Below, piece by piece: positions 29,937 to 39,267 of a DNA stretch of 64,000 nt. The notes below the pieces were generated by a model. It searched no databases. It saw only the letters and a list, made by a program, of their open reading frames with translations, and was not told where the DNA came from. The number at the start of each line of letters is the position of its first letter. Positions within the stretch are counted from its first letter, which is position 1. Source of the stretch: Hydrogenophaga sp. IBVHS2. Its GTDB lineage: Bacteria > Pseudomonadota > Gammaproteobacteria > Burkholderiales > Burkholderiaceae_C. Both the position numbers and the translations under genes were made by a program. The stretch lies in contig NZ_NFUT01000005.1 of NCBI RefSeq assembly GCF_002127215.1, positions 1 through 64,000 of the forward strand, given 5' to 3'.

Positions 29937-31916
29937 ATGGCCAAAGTTACGTTTAAGCGGATCGGGATTCAGAACCTGGGCCCCTACCTGGAGCGCCAGT
30001 ATCTTGATCTCAGGGTTCTGTCGAACAAGCCCATCATATTGGTACGCGCACTCAACGGTAGCGGCAAGACCACCCTGCTCAACTGTCTGCAGATCGCTCT
30101 GTACGGGGCGAAAGCCATCGGGACTGGGCGCGCCGCCGAATACGAGCAGCTTATTCGGAGCCTTCACCGAGACGATGCTGAGGGGCCTGCACAGATCGTC
30201 TTGGACCTTCAAGTGGAGGCCAATGGCGAGCGGGAGAACATCACGATCAGCCGACAGTGGCAACTCGGCACCAAGCTGCAAGAACGAACCATCGTTACCC
30301 GGGACGAGAACGAAGACCCTCAGCTCGCACAAGACTGGACGGAATACCTCGACGGCATTCTTCCGGCGGAGCTACTGCAGCTCTTCTTGTTTGACGGCGA
30401 AAAAATCGAAGCGTTGGCCAACCCCAAGACACTCCCAGAAATGCTGCGGCGTGCGACAGAGGCATTCCTAGGTATTGGCGGGATCGACGCGCTCCAGAAG
30501 GACTTGGTCGCAGTTGAGCGGCGCGCCCTGCTCCAAGCGAAAGAGGCGAGCGGGGACTATGAACAAGCCCGTACAGAACTCAAGGTGCTTGAGGGTCAGC
30601 AAAACGCAGCCCAAGCGGCTGTTGACGTTCTGCGCGGTAGCCTGCCCACGGCAGAACAAGAAGCAGAAAAGGCTCGCACCACCTATGAGCGTGCCTCCCA
30701 ACAGGCTCAGCGATCCGGCCTAGGCGCCTACGAGAGAGCAGCCGAAATCCGAGCCGCAGAACAAGCTGCACGAGAAGAGGTGAACGTAGCAGCACAGTCT
30801 GTCAGGGAAGCCCTGGCAGACCCCCTTGCACCCTTGGCACTCGCTGGGAGCCTCTGGAATAGCTACAAGACGGAATGGGCAAAACAGCAAGACACGCATG
30901 CCAACAAGCAGCTGTTGAGCGAAATCCAAAGGAGGGATCAGCGTGTACTAAAGAAGCTGCGCGATGAACTGCCCTCTTCTTCCTTAGACGCACTTCGAGC
31001 GGCGCTATCCTCAGACACCAAACGCTACACAGCAGCGGCACAGCGCCAAGTCTTCCTCGTCCCTGCCCCCGAGCCAGAAAGCCTAGAGGCGGCGATTCGT
31101 ATCTCCAGTGATCGGCATGAAAAGGCAAGAGCTGCCCTTGCAGATGCAAAGCGAAAGCTGGGGGAAATGGAGCGTTCGCTGGCCTCTATTCCAGCCAAGG
31201 ATCAGCTTGCAGAGGTACTGGCCGATCTCAAGAAAAAAGCGGAAGAGCAGGCGCGTGCCGACGAGCGTCTGGCCTTCGTCAAAAAGCAGCTTGAAGAGCA
31301 GCTTTCGCTACTCGAACACACGTCGGTTCGCGCCAATGCTGCACGTGCTCGAATGAGCAAAGACTTTCAAGGTAATGCACATAGCACCAAAGCCATCGGT
31401 GCAGCTATGCGATCACGCGCCGTACTGGCCGCATTCAAAGAACGGCTACTCGCTTCCAAAGCAAAGTGGCTCTCCGAGAAGATTACCGAAGAGTTCCAGG
31501 CACTGATGCGCAAGCAGCGCCTGGTAACTGCTGTACGGGTTGATCCTGACTCGTACGAGGTCACCATCGTAGGCGGTCATGGCAAAGAACTTCCGATGGA
31601 ACGTCTTTCGGCTGGTGAGCGCCAGCTACTGGCGATTGCTGTGTTGAGCGCTCTAATCAGGGAGCGAAAAGGTCAATTTCCAGTGGTGGTTGATACGCCA
31701 TTAGCACGACTGGACAGAACCCATCGAGAGGCACTCATCCGTCGCTTCTTCGCAAAGGTGTCCCATCAAGTACTCGTGCTTTCGACGGACGAGGAAGTCG
31801 AAGGGACCGTCTTTGATGCCATGGCCAGGTACACCTCCAAGGCCTATCAGATCGAATTCTCGGATCAGACTCGTTCCTCGCATGTCGGGCCGTTTCAAGA
31901 ACTCAGCAAGGTGTGA
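29937..31916 (+). CDS. dndD: DndD, SMC/Rad50-like ATPase of the phosphorothioation complex
   Basis: A 659-residue ABC-type ATPase. Walker A NGSGKTT is at residues 40-46, the signature LSAGERQ at 557-563, and Walker B FPVVVDTP with Asp586. Between them lies a long Glu/Lys/Ala-rich coiled coil (about residues 200-490) without an obvious zinc hook, as in DndD rather than Rad50. It is thought to use ATP to distort or nick DNA for sulfur insertion. It starts five bases after dndC, and its stop overlaps the dndE start region. Confidence 0.94.
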   Translation: MAKVTFKRIGIQNLGPYLERQYLDLRVLSNKPIILVRALNGSGKTTLLNCLQIALYGAKAIGTGRAAEYEQLIRSLHRDDAEGPAQIVLDLQVEANGERENITISRQWQLGTKLQERTIVTRDENEDPQLAQDWTEYLDGILPAELLQLFLFDGEKIEALANPKTLPEMLRRATEAFLGIGGIDALQKDLVAVERRALLQAKEASGDYEQARTELKVLEGQQNAAQAAVDVLRGSLPTAEQEAEKARTTYERASQQAQRSGLGAYERAAEIRAAEQAAREEVNVAAQSVREALADPLAPLALAGSLWNSYKTEWAKQQDTHANKQLLSEIQRRDQRVLKKLRDELPSSSLDALRAALSSDTKRYTAAAQRQVFLVPAPEPESLEAAIRISSDRHEKARAALADAKRKLGEMERSLASIPAKDQLAEVLADLKKKAEEQARADERLAFVKKQLEEQLSLLEHTSVRANAARARMSKDFQGNAHSTKAIGAAMRSRAVLAAFKERLLASKAKWLSEKITEEFQALMRKQRLVTAVRVDPDSYEVTIVGGHGKELPMERLSAGERQLLAIAVLSALIRERKGQFPVVVDTPLARLDRTHREALIRRFFAKVSHQVLVLSTDEEVEGTVFDAMARYTSKAYQIEFSDQTRSSHVGPFQELSKV

Positions 31917-31918
31917 CC

Positions 31919-32263
31919 ATGATTGAGCGCGTCAAACTCACCGCTACGGCCAAACAGCAGCTGATCACCCTCAAGCGCCGCACAGGCATCGACCACTACA
32001 ACGTGATCTGCCGACATGCACTCATGACCTCACTCGGGAGCGATAACGCTCTGCCAGCAGAGGCGTTTAACTTTTCTGGCGGCTTGGAAATCGACTGGAA
32101 GGTATTCGCAGGTGATGCAGCAGATACCTACCTGAACCTACTGGCAATGCGTGCGCTAGAGGACAAAGGTGAGGTAACCCAGGACACCGTACGTGCGACT
32201 CTCACATCGCACGTCCACCGAGGTCTTTCGCTCCTGGTCTCGTCAAACAAGTTCAGCATCTAG
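31919..32263 (+). CDS. dndE: DndE, nicked-DNA-binding subunit of phosphorothioation
   Basis: A 114-residue DndE. The N-terminal helix-rich pattern VKLTATAKQQLITLKRRTGI, then NVICRHAL and FSGGLEIDWKVFAGD, matches the family. DndE forms a tetramer that binds nicked double-stranded DNA and works with DndC and DndD. I choose ATG 31919, with AAGG seven bases upstream inside the dndD end; a GTG at 31913 overlaps the dndD stop. It is the last gene of the operon and of the AT-richer island. Confidence 0.92.
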   Translation: MIERVKLTATAKQQLITLKRRTGIDHYNVICRHALMTSLGSDNALPAEAFNFSGGLEIDWKVFAGDAADTYLNLLAMRALEDKGEVTQDTVRATLTSHVHRGLSLLVSSNKFSI

Positions 32264-32298
32264 GCCGGTTTGCCAGCTTTGGCTTGTATCTCGAACGG

Positions 32299-32314
32299 GG
32301 GCGAGAACTCGCCC
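32299..32314. terminator. palindrome between dndE and copA
   Basis: GGGCGAG-AA-CTCGCCC (32299-32314) is a perfect 7-bp inverted repeat in the 79-bp gap between two convergent genes. It lacks a T-run, so it is a weak terminator candidate only. Confidence 0.35.
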
Positions 32315-32342
32315 ATCTGGCCGGATCTACTGTTGGCACCCA

Positions 32343-34523
32343 TCAGCGCCGCCACCCCCGCAGCATCAGCGCATTGCTCACCACGCTGACGCTGCTCAGC
32401 GCCATGGCCGCACCCGCCACCATGGGGTTGAGCAGACCGGCCGCCGCCAGGGGGATGCCGACCACGTTGTAGGCGAAGGCCCAGAACAGGTTCTGGCGGA
32501 TCTTGCGCCAGGTGCGGCGCGAGATGTCGATGGCATCGGCCACCAGGGCCGGGTCGCCGCGCATGAGGGTGATGCCGGCGGCCTGCATGGCCACCTCGGT
32601 GCCGGTGGACATGGCAATGCCCACATCGGCGAGCGCCAGCGCCGGGGCGTCGTTGATGCCGTCACCCACCATGGCCACGGTGCGACCGCCGGCCTTGAGG
32701 CGGTTCACGATGTCGGCCTTGTCGGCCGGCAGCACCTCGGCCTCCACCTGCCCGATGCCCAGCCGCTCGGCCACCACCCGGGCGCTGCCCCGGTTGTCGC
32801 CGGTGATCATCACGGTGCGCACGTTCAGGGCCTGCAGCCGCGCCACGGCAGCCGCCGCGCTGGCCTTGGGCGTGTCGCCGAAGGCCAGCAGGCCGACCAG
32901 CACCGGTGCCGAGGTGACATCGGCCAGCCAGGACACGGTGCGACCCTCGTCCTGCAGACCATCGGCCATGGCCCGAAGGGCCGACAGGTCCACGCCGAGC
33001 TCCTGCATGTAGCGGGTACTGCCCAGGCGCAGGGCCCGGCCCTGCACTTCGGCCGACATGCCACGGCCGGCCACGGCGGCCACCTTGGCTGCCGACAGCC
33101 GCTCGGTGCCGGCACGCCGGGCCGCTTCCACCACCGCTTGCGCCAGCGGGTGCTCGCTGCCCGCCTGGATGGCCGCGCTCCAGGGCATCAGTTCCCGCTC
33201 ATGGCCCGGTGCGGCCTCGGCCGCCACCAGGGTGGGCTTTCCTTCGGTGAGGGTGCCGGTCTTGTCGAAGGCCACCGTGTCGATGCGGTGGGCCATTTCA
33301 AGCGCCTCGGCGTCCTTGATGAGGATGCCGTGGCGGGCGGCCACGCCGGTGCCGGCCATGATGGCCGTGGGGGTGGCCAGGCCCAGCGCGCAGGGGCAGG
33401 CAATGACCAGCACCGCCACCGCGTTCAGGATGGCCTGTTCCCAGTCGCCCGTGGCCAGACCCCAGCCCAGCAGGGTGAGCGTGGCCAGCACCAGCACCAC
33501 CGGCACGAAAACGGCGCTCACCCGGTCGACCGCCCGCTGGATGGGCGCCTTGCGGGCCTGTGCCGACTCCACCAGCCGAACGATCCGCGAGAGCGTGCTC
33601 TCGGCGCCCACCGCCGTGGTGCGCACCAGCAGCAGCCCCTCGGCATTGACCGATCCGCCGGTGACCGCATCGCCCTCGTGTTTGGCCACCGGCAGGCTCT
33701 CGCCGGTGATGAGCGATTCGTCCACCTGGCTGGCGCCTTCCAGCACCGTGCCATCCACCGGCACACGCTCACCCGGGCGCACCACCACTACATCGCCCAC
33801 CTTCACGCGGGCCAGGGGCAGGTCGAGGTCACCGCTGGTGGTCCGTACCCGTGCCACCTCCGGCTTGAGGGCCTGCAGCGCTGCAATGGCGGCGGTGGTC
33901 TGCCGCTTGGCGCGGGCTTCGAGCCACTTGCCCAGCAGCACCAGCGTGACGATGACCGCCGAGGCCTCGAAGTACAGGTGCGGCGTGCCGTGGTCTGCGT
34001 GCCGGGCCATCAGGTACAGGCTCAGGCCGTAGCCGGCGCTGGTGCCCAGGGCCACCAGCAGGTCCATGTTGCCGGCGCCAGCCCGCAGGGCCCGCCAGCC
34101 GGCCCGGTAGAAGCGGGCACCCAGCCAGAACTGCACCGGCGTGGCCAGGGCCAGCTGCCACCAGGCCGGGAGCGTCCCGTCGGCTCCGAACAGCATGCCG
34201 ACCATGGGAGCCACCAGCGGCAGCGACAAGGCCGCTGCCAGCAGCACCGGCCACAGGGGTTCTCCGGCCCGCTCGGCCGCCGTGGGCGGCGCTCCTTGAT
34301 CCACCAGCGTGGCTGGGTAGCCCGCCTTCTCGGCGGCTGCCACGATGGCCGCCGGTGTGAGGCCTGCGCCGGTGACCGTGGCCCGCTCGGTGGCGAGATT
34401 GACCACCGCCTCGCGCACGCCCGGCACCGAGCCCAGCGCTTTTTCGACGCGGGACACGCAGGACGCGCAGGTCATGCCTTCGATCGAGAACTCGAATTCT
34501 TCCTTTGGGACAACTGCATTCAT
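32343..34523 (-). CDS. copA: copper-exporting P1B-type ATPase
   Basis: Pumps Cu(I) out of the cytoplasm. The 726-residue protein has one N-terminal heavy-metal domain (GMTCASC, Cys19 and Cys22), eight expected membrane helices, the ion-path motif CPC (ACPCALGLA, near residue 375), [10 protein letters not shown] with the phosphorylated Asp (near 419), SEHPLAQA, and [10 protein letters not shown] (near 619). Length is typical for single-domain CopA. The start at ATG 34523 is preceded by an excellent AAGGAGGT. It is divergent from copZ-cueR, with a MerR-type operator for each direction. Confidence 0.97.
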   Translation of the reverse strand: MNAVVPKEEFEFSIEGMTCASCVSRVEKALGSVPGVREAVVNLATERATVTGAGLTPAAIVAAAEKAGYPATLVDQGAPPTAAERAGEPLWPVLLAAALSLPLVAPMVGMLFGADGTLPAWWQLALATPVQFWLGARFYRAGWRALRAGAGNMDLLVALGTSAGYGLSLYLMARHADHGTPHLYFEASAVIVTLVLLGKWLEARAKRQTTAAIAALQALKPEVARVRTTSGDLDLPLARVKVGDVVVVRPGERVPVDGTVLEGASQVDESLITGESLPVAKHEGDAVTGGSVNAEGLLLVRTTAVGAESTLSRIVRLVESAQARKAPIQRAVDRVSAVFVPVVLVLATLTLLGWGLATGDWEQAILNAVAVLVIACPCALGLATPTAIMAGTGVAARHGILIKDAEALEMAHRIDTVAFDKTGTLTEGKPTLVAAEAAPGHERELMPWSAAIQAGSEHPLAQAVVEAARRAGTERLSAAKVAAVAGRGMSAEVQGRALRLGSTRYMQELGVDLSALRAMADGLQDEGRTVSWLADVTSAPVLVGLLAFGDTPKASAAAAVARLQALNVRTVMITGDNRGSARVVAERLGIGQVEAEVLPADKADIVNRLKAGGRTVAMVGDGINDAPALALADVGIAMSTGTEVAMQAAGITLMRGDPALVADAIDISRRTWRKIRQNLFWAFAYNVVGIPLAAAGLLNPMVAGAAMALSSVSVVSNALMLRGWRR

Positions 34524-34548
34524 CAGAAACCTCCTTGGTGATGGCCTG

Positions 34549-34623
34549 ATGCTCGGGCCTGCCACGATGGCAAGGACAAGCCCACCCGACGCTTGCACCT
34601 GCCATCGTGGGAAGCCCCAGGCT
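34549..34623. promoter_or_regulatory. two divergent CueR-type copper promoters
   Basis: For copA (minus): -35 TTGTCC (34579-34574), 19-bp spacer and -10 GAGCAT (34554-34549), with the dyad CCTGCCACGATGGCAAGG at 34558-34575 filling the spacer. For copZ (plus): -35 TTGCAC (34593-34598), 19-bp spacer and weak CAGGCT (34618-34623), with a related dyad TGCCATCGTGGGA at 34600-34612. Over-long 19-bp spacers with an internal dyad are the hallmark of MerR/CueR-activated promoters. Confidence 0.8.
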
Positions 34624-34654
34624 GAAGGTCTCTTCAACCCCCAGGAGAAATTCC

Positions 34655-34849
34655 ATGCATGAATTCAACGTACCCCACATGACCTGCGGCGGCTGCGCCT
34701 CGAGGATCCAGGCCGCCCTGAAACGGGTGGACCCCGACAGCACGGTCGTGGTGAACATCCCGGGCCGGCAGGTCCAGGTCACCAGCCGGGTCGACCGGCA
34801 GACCCTGAGTCAGGCCATGGCCGATGCCGGTTATGCACCGGCCGCCTGA
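34655..34849 (+). CDS. copZ: copper chaperone (heavy-metal-associated domain) CopZ
   Basis: A 64-residue single HMA domain with MTCGGCAS (Cys11 and Cys14) that carries Cu(I) to CopA or to the regulator. The start is ATG 34655, with AGGAG eight bases upstream. It is divergent from copA and 56 bp before cueR, in the same direction. The Gly-Gly between the metal Cys residues, rather than the usual Ala/His-Cys pair, is a normal variant in betaproteobacteria. Confidence 0.93.
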   Translation: MHEFNVPHMTCGGCASRIQAALKRVDPDSTVVVNIPGRQVQVTSRVDRQTLSQAMADAGYAPAA

Positions 34850-34905
34850 AGGCGGCAGGTCGATAATCGCCACGGCGTGCGGCCCCAGCGTCCCAGGAGG
34901 AAGCC

Positions 34906-35445
34906 ATGACGGAACGGATGAACATCGGCGAGGCGGCTGCGGCAGCCGGCGTGTCCCAGAAAATGATCCGGCACTACGAGCGCATCGGGCTGCTGCCCGA
35001 GCCGGTGCGCGACCCTTCCGGCTACCGGCGCTACAGCCCTTACGAGGTCTCGGTGCTGCGCTTCATCGGCCGGTCCCGGCATCTGGGTTTCTCGATTCCC
35101 CAGATCGCCGAGCTCATCGGCCTGTGGAGCGACACCGGGCGGTCCAGCCGGGAAGTCAAGGCGGTGGCCGAGGGGCACTTGGTCAGCCTGGAAGAAAAGC
35201 GCCGCGAGATCGAACAGATGATGGCCGGGCTGCAGGAACTGCTGCAGCAGTGCCCGGGCGACGACACCCCCCACTGTGCGATTCTGGAATCGCTCTCGCA
35301 GAGCCGGCTGGACCAGTTCCATCCCTCCCACCGCCCCCGGCTGAAGAAGGGCGGGAACGAGGACACGGCAGGTACCGGTGGCACAGGCACGATCGACCTG
35401 ATGGCCTGGATGCGGGCGGTCAGGTTCCACCAGCCCGCCGGCTGA
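34906..35445 (+). CDS. cueR: CueR-like MerR-family copper-responsive activator
   Basis: A MerR-type regulator with an N-terminal winged helix (MNIGEAAAAAGVSQKMIRHYERIGLL), a dimerisation coiled coil and a Cu(I)-binding loop CPGDDTPHC (Cys116 and Cys124; two Cys spaced as in CueR). At 179 residues it is about 45 longer than E. coli CueR because of a C-terminal extension of unknown role, rich in Arg/His then Gly/Thr. The start at ATG 34906 follows AGGAGG. It should activate both copA and copZ through the two dyads upstream. Confidence 0.92.
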   Translation: MTERMNIGEAAAAAGVSQKMIRHYERIGLLPEPVRDPSGYRRYSPYEVSVLRFIGRSRHLGFSIPQIAELIGLWSDTGRSSREVKAVAEGHLVSLEEKRREIEQMMAGLQELLQQCPGDDTPHCAILESLSQSRLDQFHPSHRPRLKKGGNEDTAGTGGTGTIDLMAWMRAVRFHQPAG

Positions 35446-35465
35446 CCGGAACTCCCCCAGGGTCG

Positions 35466-36644
35466 TCAGCCGACAACGCCCAGGGCCTGCAGCGCCCGGT
35501 GCGCGGCGGCCACGCGTTCGGCCGCCGGCCAGTTGCGGTTGGCCAGCATGACCCAGGCCACCTGGCGGTCGGGGACGATGGCCAGGTAGGCCCCGAAACC
35601 GAAGGTCGAGCCGGTCTTGTTGAGCAGCGGCGGACGGTCGGGCGCGGGCGCCCCTGGCACGGCCTGGGCCGGCTGCGGCTCCAGCACCAGGGTGGGGCCG
35701 TTGCCCTGCTGAAGGGCCTGCAGCGACGCGGGCTGCGGGTACATCTCCCAGCCCATGCCTTGCAGCAGGGGTCCGACCCGGTAGCGCGGCGTGGTGGTGA
35801 GCGCCAGGGCCTGGCGCCAGCCGGCGGGCAGGCGGTCGGGGTCCAGCACGGCCTGCAGGAAGCGGAGCATGTCGCTGGCGCTGGACTTGAGGCCGTAGGC
35901 CTGGGCGTCGAACACACCGGGGTTGACGCGCACCAGCCGCTGGTCCGGGTCGTGTCCCCAGGCGTAGCGCGGCAGCTCGGCCTGGGGCACCCGGATGTGG
36001 GAGCCCTGCATGCCCAGCACGGGCAGCAGCGTGCGCTCGCACAGTGTGGTGAAGTCCTGGCCCAGGGCGGTGGCCGTGGCATGCCCCAGCAGCCCGACGC
36101 TGGGGTTGGAGTAGCGCCGCACCGCACCGGGCGCCGCGTCGGGCGGGAAGGCCGCCAGCCAGGCAATCGCCTGGTCCGTCGTCTGCACGGCCTGCGGAAA
36201 CTGCAGCGGCAAGCCGCCCGCGGTGTAGGTGGCCAGGTGCAGGGGCGTGGCCTGACCGATGGGCGTGCCGCGCAGCGCCTGCACCACCTCGTCCACCGGC
36301 CGGGCCAGATCCATCCGCCCTTGCACATGGGCCTGGGCGGCCAGCAGGGACGTGAAGCACTTGCTGATGGAGCCCAGCTCGAACAGCGTGTGGGGCGTGA
36401 CGGCCCGGCCGCCCTGGCGCGCGGTGGTGCCCAGGGCCAGGACATGCGGTCTGCCTTCGAACAGCAGGCCCACCGCCAGCCCGGGCAGGTCGTGGTCCCG
36501 GGCCAGTGGCGCGCAGATGTCTGCCAGCACGGCCTGCACATCGGCGGCCCGGCCGGGGCTGCGGGCCAAAGCAGGTGCCATGCAGGCGGCGGCGCCGGCG
36601 AACAACAGTCGCCGACGCGCGATGGGGGTGTGCAGAGCGTTCAT
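35466..36644 (-). CDS. class C beta-lactamase (AmpC-like) serine hydrolase
   Basis: A 392-residue penicillin-binding-fold hydrolase. The catalytic SxxK is Ser92-Ile-Ser-Lys95 (LGSISKCFTS), the YxN motif is Tyr178-Ser-Asn180, and KTG starts at Lys343 (LNKTGSTFGFGAY). These are the class C positions, and the size fits AmpC. The N-terminus IARRRLLFAGAAACMAPALA is an export signal with a twin-arginine look. The start ATG 36644 overlaps the stop of the upstream DUF2939 gene as ATGA. No ampR lies next to it, so inducible control is not suggested. Substrate range cannot be read from sequence; a non-lactam esterase role remains possible. Confidence 0.88.
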   Translation of the reverse strand: MNALHTPIARRRLLFAGAAACMAPALARSPGRAADVQAVLADICAPLARDHDLPGLAVGLLFEGRPHVLALGTTARQGGRAVTPHTLFELGSISKCFTSLLAAQAHVQGRMDLARPVDEVVQALRGTPIGQATPLHLATYTAGGLPLQFPQAVQTTDQAIAWLAAFPPDAAPGAVRRYSNPSVGLLGHATATALGQDFTTLCERTLLPVLGMQGSHIRVPQAELPRYAWGHDPDQRLVRVNPGVFDAQAYGLKSSASDMLRFLQAVLDPDRLPAGWRQALALTTTPRYRVGPLLQGMGWEMYPQPASLQALQQGNGPTLVLEPQPAQAVPGAPAPDRPPLLNKTGSTFGFGAYLAIVPDRQVAWVMLANRNWPAAERVAAAHRALQALGVVG

Positions 36645-37201
36645 CGCGGCAACCGGATCTCGCTCAGGCGCCACTGCGCAAAGCCGGAGCGCACGAACAC
36701 CAGGCCGGCGGGGCCACCGGTGACCGCCGTCTGTTCTTCCTGGAACACCACCACCCGATCGGTGTCCAGCCGCACCAGCTGCCAGTCCCGCTGTTCGGGG
36801 GCGGGGTCGGCAGCGGGTGCCGGCGTCTGCGGGGCCGGCGCTGCGCGCGGCTCGGCCAGGGTGGGTCTGGCCTGGCGTTCGGCCAGCATGCGCATGACCA
36901 CCTCGGGGCGCACCAGCGCGTCCACCAGCTGGTTGACCACGGCCATGCCGAGCGAGGCGCCCAGGGCGCTGAAGGGGTTGTCCTGGAGCTTGTCCAGGTC
37001 CGGGGCGATGGCGGCGGTCATCTGGCCCTTGAGGCTCTCCCGCAGGGCCGGGTAGTCCACCTGCTGGTTGAAGCGGTCGGCATCGCCGGCATCGGCGGCC
37101 TGCTGCAGGGACCGGATGGCCACATAAGGCGAGTAGTACCAGTAAGCGCCCACGGCCAGCAGGATGAGGGCCAGGGCGGCGGCGAACAGTCGATGTTTCA
37201 T
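36641..37201 (-). CDS. DUF2939 family protein
   Basis: A 186-residue protein with one N-terminal membrane helix (LFAAALALILLAVGAYWYY), then SPYVAIRSLQQAADAGDADRF and VDYPALRESLKGQM, the recognisable DUF2939 pattern. A Pro/Ala linker and a C-terminal beta domain follow (WQLVRLDTDRVVVFQ...WRLSEIRLPR). The start is ATG 37201. It is probably anchored in the inner membrane facing the periplasm. Function unknown. Its stop overlaps the start of the class C beta-lactamase gene, so the two are expressed together. Confidence 0.8.
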   Translation of the reverse strand: MKHRLFAAALALILLAVGAYWYYSPYVAIRSLQQAADAGDADRFNQQVDYPALRESLKGQMTAAIAPDLDKLQDNPFSALGASLGMAVVNQLVDALVRPEVVMRMLAERQARPTLAEPRAAPAPQTPAPAADPAPEQRDWQLVRLDTDRVVVFQEEQTAVTGGPAGLVFVRSGFAQWRLSEIRLPR

Positions 37202-37274
37202 GGGGCAGCGAGAGGGTGATGGCAGCGCCGATGCTATCGGCGAACCGACGCGCCGCTGCCGGATCAGACGGTGC

Positions 37275-37595
37275 ATGAAACCTTTGTCACACCCCGTCAC
37301 CCTCCCGGCCCTGATCCTGGCCCTGACGATGGCACTGGCGGGTCTGCCGGCGCAGGCCCAGACCACCAGCCCGCCCGCCGTGCCCCCGCCACCGCCCGCT
37401 GCGGTGCAGACCGCACCCGCCCCGGGCGTGGCGGCCCGGCAGGAAGCCCAGTGCAAGGCGCAGTGGGCGGCTTATGCGCAGAGCCAGCGCTGCTTCAACG
37501 CCTGCGGCGCCACCGGCCGCGAGGGTGCGCGCAACAACGCGGCCTGCGGACACTGCACCGACACGCCCATGCCCGCCTGCCCGGAACCCCGGTAA
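37275..37595 (+). CDS. small secreted Cys-rich hypothetical protein
   Basis: A 106-residue protein with a clear signal peptide (LPALILALTMALAGLPAQA, cleavage near QAQ at about residue 29), a Pro-rich linker and a C-terminal Cys-containing segment (CKAQW, CFNACG, CGHC, CPEP; six Cys). This suggests a disulfide-bonded or metal-binding periplasmic domain. It is convergent with the MCP gene. I do not recognise the family. Confidence 0.65.
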   Translation: MKPLSHPVTLPALILALTMALAGLPAQAQTTSPPAVPPPPPAAVQTAPAPGVAARQEAQCKAQWAAYAQSQRCFNACGATGREGARNNAACGHCTDTPMPACPEPR

Positions 37596-37600
37596 GCCGC

Positions 37601-39169
37601 TCAGGCGCCTGCCGGGTCCAGCTTGAAGCTGCGCATCAGCTCGGCCATGCGGTGGGCCTGCTCGTGGAGCTGCCGGGCCGAGGCGGCCCCCTCCTCGACC
37701 ATGGTCACGTTGCGGTGGGTGACCTCGTCGAGCTGGTGGACCGCCTGACCCATCAGGCCGACCCCCGCCGACTGTTCCTCGCTGGCATGGCTGATGCCCT
37801 GCACCAGGCCCGCCACCTGCTCGATGGACCGGACCACATCGTTCATGGTCGATCCGGCCTGGTCCACCAGCGCCACGCCGGCATCGACCTGATCGCCGCT
37901 CTGGGTGATGAGGCCCTTGATCTCGCGCGCGGCCTCGGCACTGCGCTGGGCCAGGTTGCGCACCTCGCCGGCCACCACCGCAAAACCCCGGCCCTGCTCG
38001 CCGGCCCGCGCGGCCTCCACCGCCGCATTGAGCGCCAGGATGTTGGTCTGGAAGGCGATGCCGTCGATCACGCCGATGATGTCGCTGATGCGCTGGCTGC
38101 TCTGGCTGATGGCCCCCATGGTGGCCACGACATTGCCCACCACCTGACCGCCTGCCGCGGCCACGCGGGCCGCCTCCTGGGCCAGCTGGCTGGCCTGGCG
38201 CGCATGGTCGGTGTTGTTCTTGACGGTGGCGCCCACCTGCTCCATGGACGAAGCGGTCTGCTGCAGGGCCGTGGACTGCTGCGCCGTGCGCTCGGCCAGT
38301 TCGTGGTGGTCGCGCGAGATCTGCTCGCTGGCGGCAGCCACGGCATCGGCGTTGGACCGCACCGCCTGCACCGTGCGGCGCAGGTGGTCGCTCATGCTGG
38401 CCATGGCCGCCATGATGCTGTCGTCGTCGTCCGGCCGCACCGGCACCCGCACGGTGAGGTCGCCGCTGGCGATCGCGTTGGCCACCTGCCGGACCTCGCG
38501 CGGCTCGCCGCCCAGGGAGCGGTCGAGGCGGGCGATGATGATGTGGGCAATCCACAGACCGATCACCAGCGCAAACACCGAGGCCGCCGCCATGGCCAGC
38601 AGGCCGTCACGGGCCACGCGCTGCCCGAACTGGTAGGTGTCGCGGGCCTCGCGGGCCTGCAGGTTGATGAGGTCGCCCACGACCGCCTGCATCGGATCGA
38701 ACACCGGGTACATGCGGCGTGCGGTGTAGTCCTGCAGGGCGGTCCGGTCGTTGGCGCGCAGGGCCTGTTCGGCCTCGGCAATGGACGCATCGGCGGCCGC
38801 CATGAGGGGCTTGAGCTTGTCGATCAGCGCCTTCTCTTCGGCGTCAGTGGGCCGATCGAGGTAGGCCGCCCAGTCGCTGGCGATCTGGCGACGGGCCGAG
38901 GCGATGGCTTCGAGCGCCTGCGCCGGGGTGAACGACCCGTCGGCCGCCTTGTGCGCGGCATCCACCATCTGCACCGCGTACTGGTCGGCCACCGACCGCA
39001 TCTGGGTCAGTGGCAGCACCCGCACCTCGTACACATCCCGCAAGGCACCGGTTTCCGCCCGGGCCAGCAGCATGCCCATCGCAAACACCAGACCGATCAC
39101 GGCGATGAACACGCCGCACAGCAACCGCAGCCTGTTGCGCACCGACAGGCGCGCGATCAAAGCATCCAT
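37601..39169 (-). CDS. methyl-accepting chemotaxis protein (four-helix-bundle sensor)
   Basis: A 522-residue chemoreceptor. Membrane helix 1 is at about residues 13-36. A periplasmic helical bundle of about 150 residues follows (4HB_MCP type), then helix 2 near 192-212, HAMP and a signalling domain with the conserved tip [20 protein letters not shown]. It ends in LDPAGA without the CheR/CheB pentapeptide. It is monocistronic. Upstream on the same strand, ACCGATAA (39252-39245) resembles a sigma-28 -10, but no good -35 is seen. Confidence 0.94.
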   Translation of the reverse strand: MDALIARLSVRNRLRLLCGVFIAVIGLVFAMGMLLARAETGALRDVYEVRVLPLTQMRSVADQYAVQMVDAAHKAADGSFTPAQALEAIASARRQIASDWAAYLDRPTDAEEKALIDKLKPLMAAADASIAEAEQALRANDRTALQDYTARRMYPVFDPMQAVVGDLINLQAREARDTYQFGQRVARDGLLAMAAASVFALVIGLWIAHIIIARLDRSLGGEPREVRQVANAIASGDLTVRVPVRPDDDDSIMAAMASMSDHLRRTVQAVRSNADAVAAASEQISRDHHELAERTAQQSTALQQTASSMEQVGATVKNNTDHARQASQLAQEAARVAAAGGQVVGNVVATMGAISQSSQRISDIIGVIDGIAFQTNILALNAAVEAARAGEQGRGFAVVAGEVRNLAQRSAEAAREIKGLITQSGDQVDAGVALVDQAGSTMNDVVRSIEQVAGLVQGISHASEEQSAGVGLMGQAVHQLDEVTHRNVTMVEEGAASARQLHEQAHRMAELMRSFKLDPAGA

Positions 39170-39267
39170 GTCACTTCCCTCCCGATGGATGAAGCCAGCA
39201 CAAAGGCTGCACCCGACGATCCGGTTCAGCCGATCCTGGGAGCCTTATCGGTGACAGGCCACCGGAA

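Noticed and set aside
24751..32342. Prophage or integrative element with attachment sites
   Set aside because: No integrase, structural genes, tRNA target or shared direct repeats at the two edges.
35466..36644. Acquired resistance gene
   Set aside because: Composition matches the host, no mobile element is nearby and it is coupled to a conserved DUF2939 gene.
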